A stretch of 19,566 nt of DNA from CAYQAE01 sp964415445 [NCBI: uncultured archaeon] (GTDB taxonomy: Archaea; CAYQAE01), in assembly GCA_964415445.1 (NCBI GenBank), contig CAYQAE010000033.1, positions 1 to 19,566 of the forward strand. The letters run 5' to 3'. Shown piece after piece: positions 15,864 to 19,566 of this stretch; position 1 is the first letter of the stretch; every line of letters starts with the position of its first letter. The notes beneath the pieces are model-generated. The model was not told where the DNA came from and did not search any database. It worked only from the letters and a program-made list of their open reading frames with translations. The position numbers and the translations under genes are program-made.

Positions 15864-16037
15864 ATTTTATATTTTATTTAAATCAATAGACAAATTTCTA
15901 AAGATGAGAATAAAATTCCAAAGGAATCAAATTTATAGGTTATAAAAAAGACGAAAAAATCATCTGTTTGATTTGTATATATTACTTTGAGATAAAAAGT
16001 TTTGGTTAAATAAAAATTTTATCCTAAAACTCGATGA
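15864..16037 (-). terminator. T-rich termination zone after the ABC permease, then kinase promoter
   Basis: On the minus strand, downstream of the permease stop (16038), T runs occur at 16012-16016, 15994-15998, 15954-15959 and 15944-15949; the last two flank CGTC. These suit archaeal U-tract termination. A small palindrome ATTCCAAAGGAAT lies at 15915-15927. TATA-like TATAAAT (15930-15936) and ATTTAAATAA (about 15876-15886) follow and could start the kinase transcript. No gene is recognised. Confidence 0.4.
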
Positions 16038-16790
16038 TTATTCTGTTGCATTTTCAAAAAACAAAAAGGCTAAAGTCATCAAAATTAGAGAAAATGTAAT
16101 TAAAATAGAAAAATCCATCCAGATAGGATTCTTTGATACTCCTATTAATGCACCACGCAGTCCATCCACACCATAACTTAGTGGATTAAAATATGAAACT
16201 ACTTGCATCCACTTAGGTGCTGATTGAATTGGAAATATTGCACCTGATAGGAAAAATAAGGGCATTATAAAGAAATTAGATACTATTTGAAATCCATGAA
16301 AATCTCTAAGCTGGGATGCAAAAATAAGCCCAAATGATACAAAAGATATAGAGATTAATATCATAAATATAAATGCCGCAAAAACGCCAAATATTGATTC
16401 ATAATTTACACCAAAGGGTATAGCTAAAAATAAAATAATTGTAGCTTGCATCATAGCTATAATTGTTCCACCTAATATTTTACCTACTACAATTGAAGTT
16501 CTACTAATTGGTGCAACTAACATTTCTTTTAGAAATCCAAATTCACGATCAAAAATAACTTGAATTCCACCTGAAAACATTGAAGTAAAGAGTATAGTCA
16601 TACCAATTATTCCTGGGATTACAAAATCAAAGAAATTAATATCTAAATGTTTAAATGATACAGCAGATTTCATACCTATCCCAACTATGGCCATCCAAAA
16701 AAAAGGGGTAGCCATACCACCTATGAATCTACTTCTTGCTCGAATTGTGCGTTTTAATTCTCTTAAAAATACAGTATATGTAGCATACAT
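16038..16790 (-). CDS. ABC-2 type transporter permease (DrrB-like)
   Basis: 250 aa with six predicted membrane helices. It is the membrane half of an ABC-2 exporter. An amphipathic N-terminal elbow (TVFLRELKRTIRARSR) and the ABC-2 signature NPLSYGVDGLRGALIG near residues 202-217 are visible. It starts 2 nt after the stop of its ATPase gene, with AGGAGAAG of the ATPase end as ribosome site. Exporters of this group move drugs, lipids or polysaccharide components; the substrate cannot be read from the sequence. Confidence 0.92.
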   Translation of the reverse strand: MYATYTVFLRELKRTIRARSRFIGGMATPFFWMAIVGIGMKSAVSFKHLDINFFDFVIPGIIGMTILFTSMFSGGIQVIFDREFGFLKEMLVAPISRTSIVVGKILGGTIIAMMQATIILFLAIPFGVNYESIFGVFAAFIFMILISISFVSFGLIFASQLRDFHGFQIVSNFFIMPLFFLSGAIFPIQSAPKWMQVVSYFNPLSYGVDGLRGALIGVSKNPIWMDFSILITFSLILMTLAFLFFENATE

Positions 16791-16792
16791 AT

Positions 16793-17779
16793 CTATCTTC
16801 TCCTAATTGATGCAACTCGTGACATTAATTGTTTATGCTTGTCCCATTTCTCTTCTCTTATGTTTCTACCTGTATAGTGGATAAAAACATCTTCAAGGTT
16901 TGGTTTGTGAAGTTGAATTGAATTTAGATCAACATCCAACTTTGCAGCTATTTTAGTTACATAAGCTAAAGCTTTATCTTCATCATCTACTGTAAGGATT
17001 AATTTGTCATTTAAGATTTTTTTGTCTTTTACATATCCATTAGTAAAATTTTTCTCTAATTTATAAAGGTTATTTGCCCCTAGAGTAATTACACTCTCAC
17101 CTACTACTTTTTTTAGGTTATTTGGAGTATCATTTGCAATAATCTGTCCATGATCAATTATAGCAATTCTATTACATAAAAAATCTGCTTCTTCCATGTA
17201 ATGGGTAGTAAGTAGCATGGTAACTTTTTCTTCTTTATTCATTTTTTTGATATATTGCCAAATTTTTCTCCGAGTTTGTGGATCTAGCCCTAAGGTAGGT
17301 TCATCTAAAAATAAAATTTTTGGCTTATGCATAAGACCTCTTGCGATCTCTAATCTTCTTCGCATACCACCTGAGTAAGTCTTAAGTAGTTTATTTGCAA
17401 ATTCATCTAGCTCTACTAAATCTAGGACGTATTTTATTCTCTCTTCTCTTAGATCTTTTGGCATATGATATAGTCTTCCATGAAAATCTAGATTTTCATA
17501 TCCTGTAAGTTCATCATCTGAGCTTGTATCTTGAAATACAATTCCAATTGAATTTCTAACTTTAGATGGTTGTAATTTAACATCATAGTCTGATACTTTT
17601 GCACTACCTTCTGTTATATTTAGGATAGTAGATAGCATTGAGATAAATGTAGTTTTTCCTGCTCCATTTGGACCTAAGAGTCCGAATAATTCACCTTGTT
17701 GTATGTTTAGGCTTACTTTATCTACTGCTGTAAAATCTCCAAATTTTTTAGTTAAGTTTTGGGTTGATATTGCTTGCAT
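16793..17779 (-). CDS. ABC transporter ATP-binding protein (DrrA-like)
   Basis: 328 aa. Walker A is GPNGAGKTT (36-44), Q-loop VFQDTSSDDELTG, signature YSGGMRRRLEIARGL, Walker B ILFLDEPTLGLDP, and H-loop LLTTHYMEEAD. The C-terminal extension of about 100 residues with LEDVFIHYTGR is typical of the daunorubicin-resistance (DrrA/CcmA) group that pairs with ABC-2 permeases. The gene starts 5 nt after the zinc-finger membrane protein and is followed by its permease, forming an operon of three. No clear ribosome site precedes the ATG. Confidence 0.94.
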   Translation of the reverse strand: MQAISTQNLTKKFGDFTAVDKVSLNIQQGELFGLLGPNGAGKTTFISMLSTILNITEGSAKVSDYDVKLQPSKVRNSIGIVFQDTSSDDELTGYENLDFHGRLYHMPKDLREERIKYVLDLVELDEFANKLLKTYSGGMRRRLEIARGLMHKPKILFLDEPTLGLDPQTRRKIWQYIKKMNKEEKVTMLLTTHYMEEADFLCNRIAIIDHGQIIANDTPNNLKKVVGESVITLGANNLYKLEKNFTNGYVKDKKILNDKLILTVDDEDKALAYVTKIAAKLDVDLNSIQLHKPNLEDVFIHYTGRNIREEKWDKHKQLMSRVASIRRR

Positions 17780-17784
17780 TTATA

Positions 17785-18237
17785 TCATTTAGTTTTTCTA
17801 AGTATGTTTTGGACAGTTTGTTCATATTTTTTAAGATCTTTGAAATTAATATTTTTGTTCTCTAAATTGTTAATATCATTTCTAAGTTTGATAGATTGGA
17901 TGGATAAAGATATAATAAATACAGAAATAATTGAAAATCCTATAAGGATTAAAATGGCAATATTAAATAAGCTATAGATTAGAAGTAGGGTAGCAAATGG
18001 TATCATTATAATTATTCTAAATAGATTCATATTAAGTTCGTTTTTTCTGCATCCTTTACATATTGGTAAATTGAATAGGTCTTTATCTTTTGGATTATCT
18101 CCTAATTTGTGGCTATATTTTGAAATAATTTTAGTTTGATATTTCCAAAAAATTGAGCAGTTTTTGCAAAATTTAGTTTCGCCGCAAACTCTACATGGAA
18201 TTATTGCTTTATTTTTTTGGCATGAGGTGCATTGCAT
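17785..18237 (-). CDS. Eight-cysteine zinc-finger membrane protein
   Basis: 150 aa. The N-terminus has three tight Cys pairs, C3-C6, C15-C18 and C24-C27, and a later pair C60-C63, enough for two zinc sites in a B-box/treble-clef-like arrangement. Two membrane helices follow (about 73-92 and 94-114), then a charged coiled-coil tail (115-150). No Shine-Dalgarno sequence precedes the ATG; an AT-rich TATA-like region at 18261-18275 is about 30 bp upstream, so the message may be nearly leaderless. As first gene of the ABC-transporter operon it may regulate or assemble the exporter, but this is inferred only from position. Confidence 0.7.
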   Translation of the reverse strand: MQCTSCQKNKAIIPCRVCGETKFCKNCSIFWKYQTKIISKYSHKLGDNPKDKDLFNLPICKGCRKNELNMNLFRIIIMIPFATLLLIYSLFNIAILILIGFSIISVFIISLSIQSIKLRNDINNLENKNINFKDLKKYEQTVQNILRKTK

Positions 18238-18405
18238 TGTATTGTAGATATTGAAAGTAAAATTTAATTAAAATTTTTGACTTAAATAATTATTTTAGGT
18301 TAAATTTTTGGTTAATACTCAAATTTAGATTAAGATTGACACTTTTGAAGAATCGCTATCATGTTTTGATAATTATGCAATACCTTCATATTTACAATAA
18401 AATAA

Positions 18406-19566
18406 TTATGTCTCGGCTTCTTCTATATCAGGGAATCTAAAAACATCTGAATTTAAATTATATTCATCTACGATTTTTATAATTTCGCCTTTCAATTTTT
18501 CATCAATTCTAGCTTCAACATTTTCTAATCCCCCTAGTATTTCTTCAGCTAAATTGTTATCACTATTATCTAAAGCCTGATCAAGCTTATCAACTAGAGT
18601 TTCACAATAAGTTTCAATAATTTTCGCTGAAAACTCTTCTCCTGGTTCTTTATTATTGTTAATATATTCATCTGACAAATTTATTAATTGTTGTTTTAAA
18701 GCATTCAGTTCATTTTCATATCCACTTTTAGGTAAATTTGGAAAGTTTACTTCAGCTAATAAGTTACCTATTAATCCAGCACTATTTGCAGGTTGTTTTT
18801 CAATTTCAATCATTTTATCTTCTATATCACTAATTATTTCTTTCATTTCTAAACTTAATTTTTTTTCTTCAATTTCAGTTGCAATATCTTTTTTATCAGA
18901 AGGACTAATAAATTTAACAAAATCAGAAATTTTAGTTAAATAATATCTAGCATCTTTAATTCCTTCTTTTGAATCTATTTTTGTTAAATCTATTTTGTCA
19001 ATTTCAGTTTTAATACAACCTAATAAAGTTTCATTAATTTCTGATTTTATTTCTTTTAATTGATCTTTAAAACCATCTTGAGGAACTAGGTCAATTAGCT
19101 CTTTTAATTCTTTTAAATTATCTAAAGCGGATAAATTATTTTCATTATCAATATCTTTTAAAACTTCATTAATTTTGTTTTCAAAAAAATCTATTTTCGA
19201 ATTAACTAAATCAGAAAAAAATGATTTTAGAGAATTATAGAGATTTTCATCTTTTTTTAAGTTTTTATGAATTTCTTGTTTTCCGGAAATAAGATCATTG
19301 ATCCTTTTGATTTGTGTATCGTCTTTAGCAGACTCTAACGATTTTAATTCTTTAGAAATATTTTCAATATTTTTTATGGATTTTTCTAAACGATGACAAA
19401 TAACATTTTTGGTACGTCTTATCGAATCATTTTCTATATCTTTCAGTCCCAATTTAAATTCATTTAAATTACTTTTAACTTCTTTAAAATAATCTGACCT
19501 TGTAGCTGTCCAACATAAGTTCACTAAATCCTTATAAGGTTCTTTAGTAGAGTCATCAAATTCTAT
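18406..19566 (-). CDS. Helical-repeat/coiled-coil protein, 5' end cut by window edge
   Basis: The frame is open from the right edge (19566) to TAA at 18406, 386 codons. A GTG at 19522-19524 could start it, but the codons before it (IEFDDSTKEPYKDL) read as normal protein and there is no ribosome site, so I treat it as truncated. The protein is nearly all charged helix with no membrane segment. At least three degenerate units share the pattern of a short acidic/Asn turn, a helix with repeated Leu, often a Pro-x-x-Gly turn, and a second helix with Leu and Lys, for example LVPQDGFKDQLKEI and NLPKSGYENELNAL. This suggests an alpha-solenoid. The function is unknown. The 168 bp to the next gene hold no recognisable feature. 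Confidence 0.7.
   Translation of the reverse strand: MEFDDSTKEPYKDLVNLCWTATRSDYFKEVKSNLNEFKLGLKDIENDSIRRTKNVICHRLEKSIKNIENISKELKSLESAKDDTQIKRINDLISGKQEIHKNLKKDENLYNSLKSFFSDLVNSKIDFFENKINEVLKDIDNENNLSALDNLKELKELIDLVPQDGFKDQLKEIKSEINETLLGCIKTEIDKIDLTKIDSKEGIKDARYYLTKISDFVKFISPSDKKDIATEIEEKKLSLEMKEIISDIEDKMIEIEKQPANSAGLIGNLLAEVNFPNLPKSGYENELNALKQQLINLSDEYINNNKEPGEEFSAKIIETYCETLVDKLDQALDNSDNNLAEEILGGLENVEARIDEKLKGEIIKIVDEYNLNSDVFRFPDIEEAET

Noticed and set aside
15801-15866. Short ATG frame of 21-22 codons upstream of the kinase-like gene
   Set aside because: It is in another frame, has no homology I recognise, and its apparent coding is expected in AT-rich DNA.
1-19566. CRISPR arrays, tRNA or rRNA genes, transposases
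   Set aside because: No regularly spaced repeats, no tRNA cloverleaf pattern, no rRNA core sequence and no transposase motif were seen by eye on either strand.

Overview
The window is about 19.6 kb of very AT-rich DNA, coding almost entirely on the minus strand. It looks archaeal, probably from a euryarchaeal-type lineage. The signs are TATA-like boxes about 25 bp before several genes, a RAD55/KaiC-family ATPase, membrane zinc-ribbon proteins, exported Ig/PKD-like proteins rich in N-glycosylation sequons, and heavy use of ATA and AGA codons. No rRNA, tRNA, CRISPR array or transposase was recognised, and I cannot name the genus from sequence alone.

Layout, left to right. At 1-918 (-) lies a TPR protein cut by the window edge. 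At 1331-2101 (+) is an intact RAD55/KaiC-like ATPase. Its stop overlaps the stop of a convergent gene (2098-4476, -) that encodes an exported receptor-like protein with one membrane helix and a cytoplasmic RAD55-like domain whose Walker A motif has decayed. Next are a 70-bp nested inverted repeat (4521-4590) and a second exported protein with two tandem ~90-residue PKD/Ig-like repeats (4594-6222, -). A divergent promoter region separates this from a UPF0316/DUF2179 membrane protein (+). A probable three-gene minus-strand group follows: a four-CBS protein with an HPF/RaiA-like tail, a protein-L-isoaspartate methyltransferase homologue, and a small membrane zinc ribbon.

The centrepiece is a compact operon reading apbE-rnfC-rnfD-rnfG-rnfE-rnfA-rnfB (15007 down to 9120, -). 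It encodes a complete Rnf ion-translocating electron-transfer complex plus its flavin transferase. RnfC is split by one in-frame TAA codon (12957-12959) into a 333-aa part and a 106-aa iron-sulfur part. The second part begins with an ATG placed just after GGAGG, a ribosome-binding sequence that also encodes the conserved Gly-Gly of the family.

To the right are a poly-T terminator, a thymidylate-kinase-like P-loop protein that may carry an unannotated membrane helix, a DrrAB-type ABC transporter preceded by an eight-cysteine membrane zinc-finger protein, and a large helical-repeat protein cut by the right edge.

The most promising unexplained material is the RAD55-like pair, one active and one membrane-bound and degenerate, with its structured neighbour element and surface protein. 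The split rnfC comes next, then the CBS-HPF fusion.
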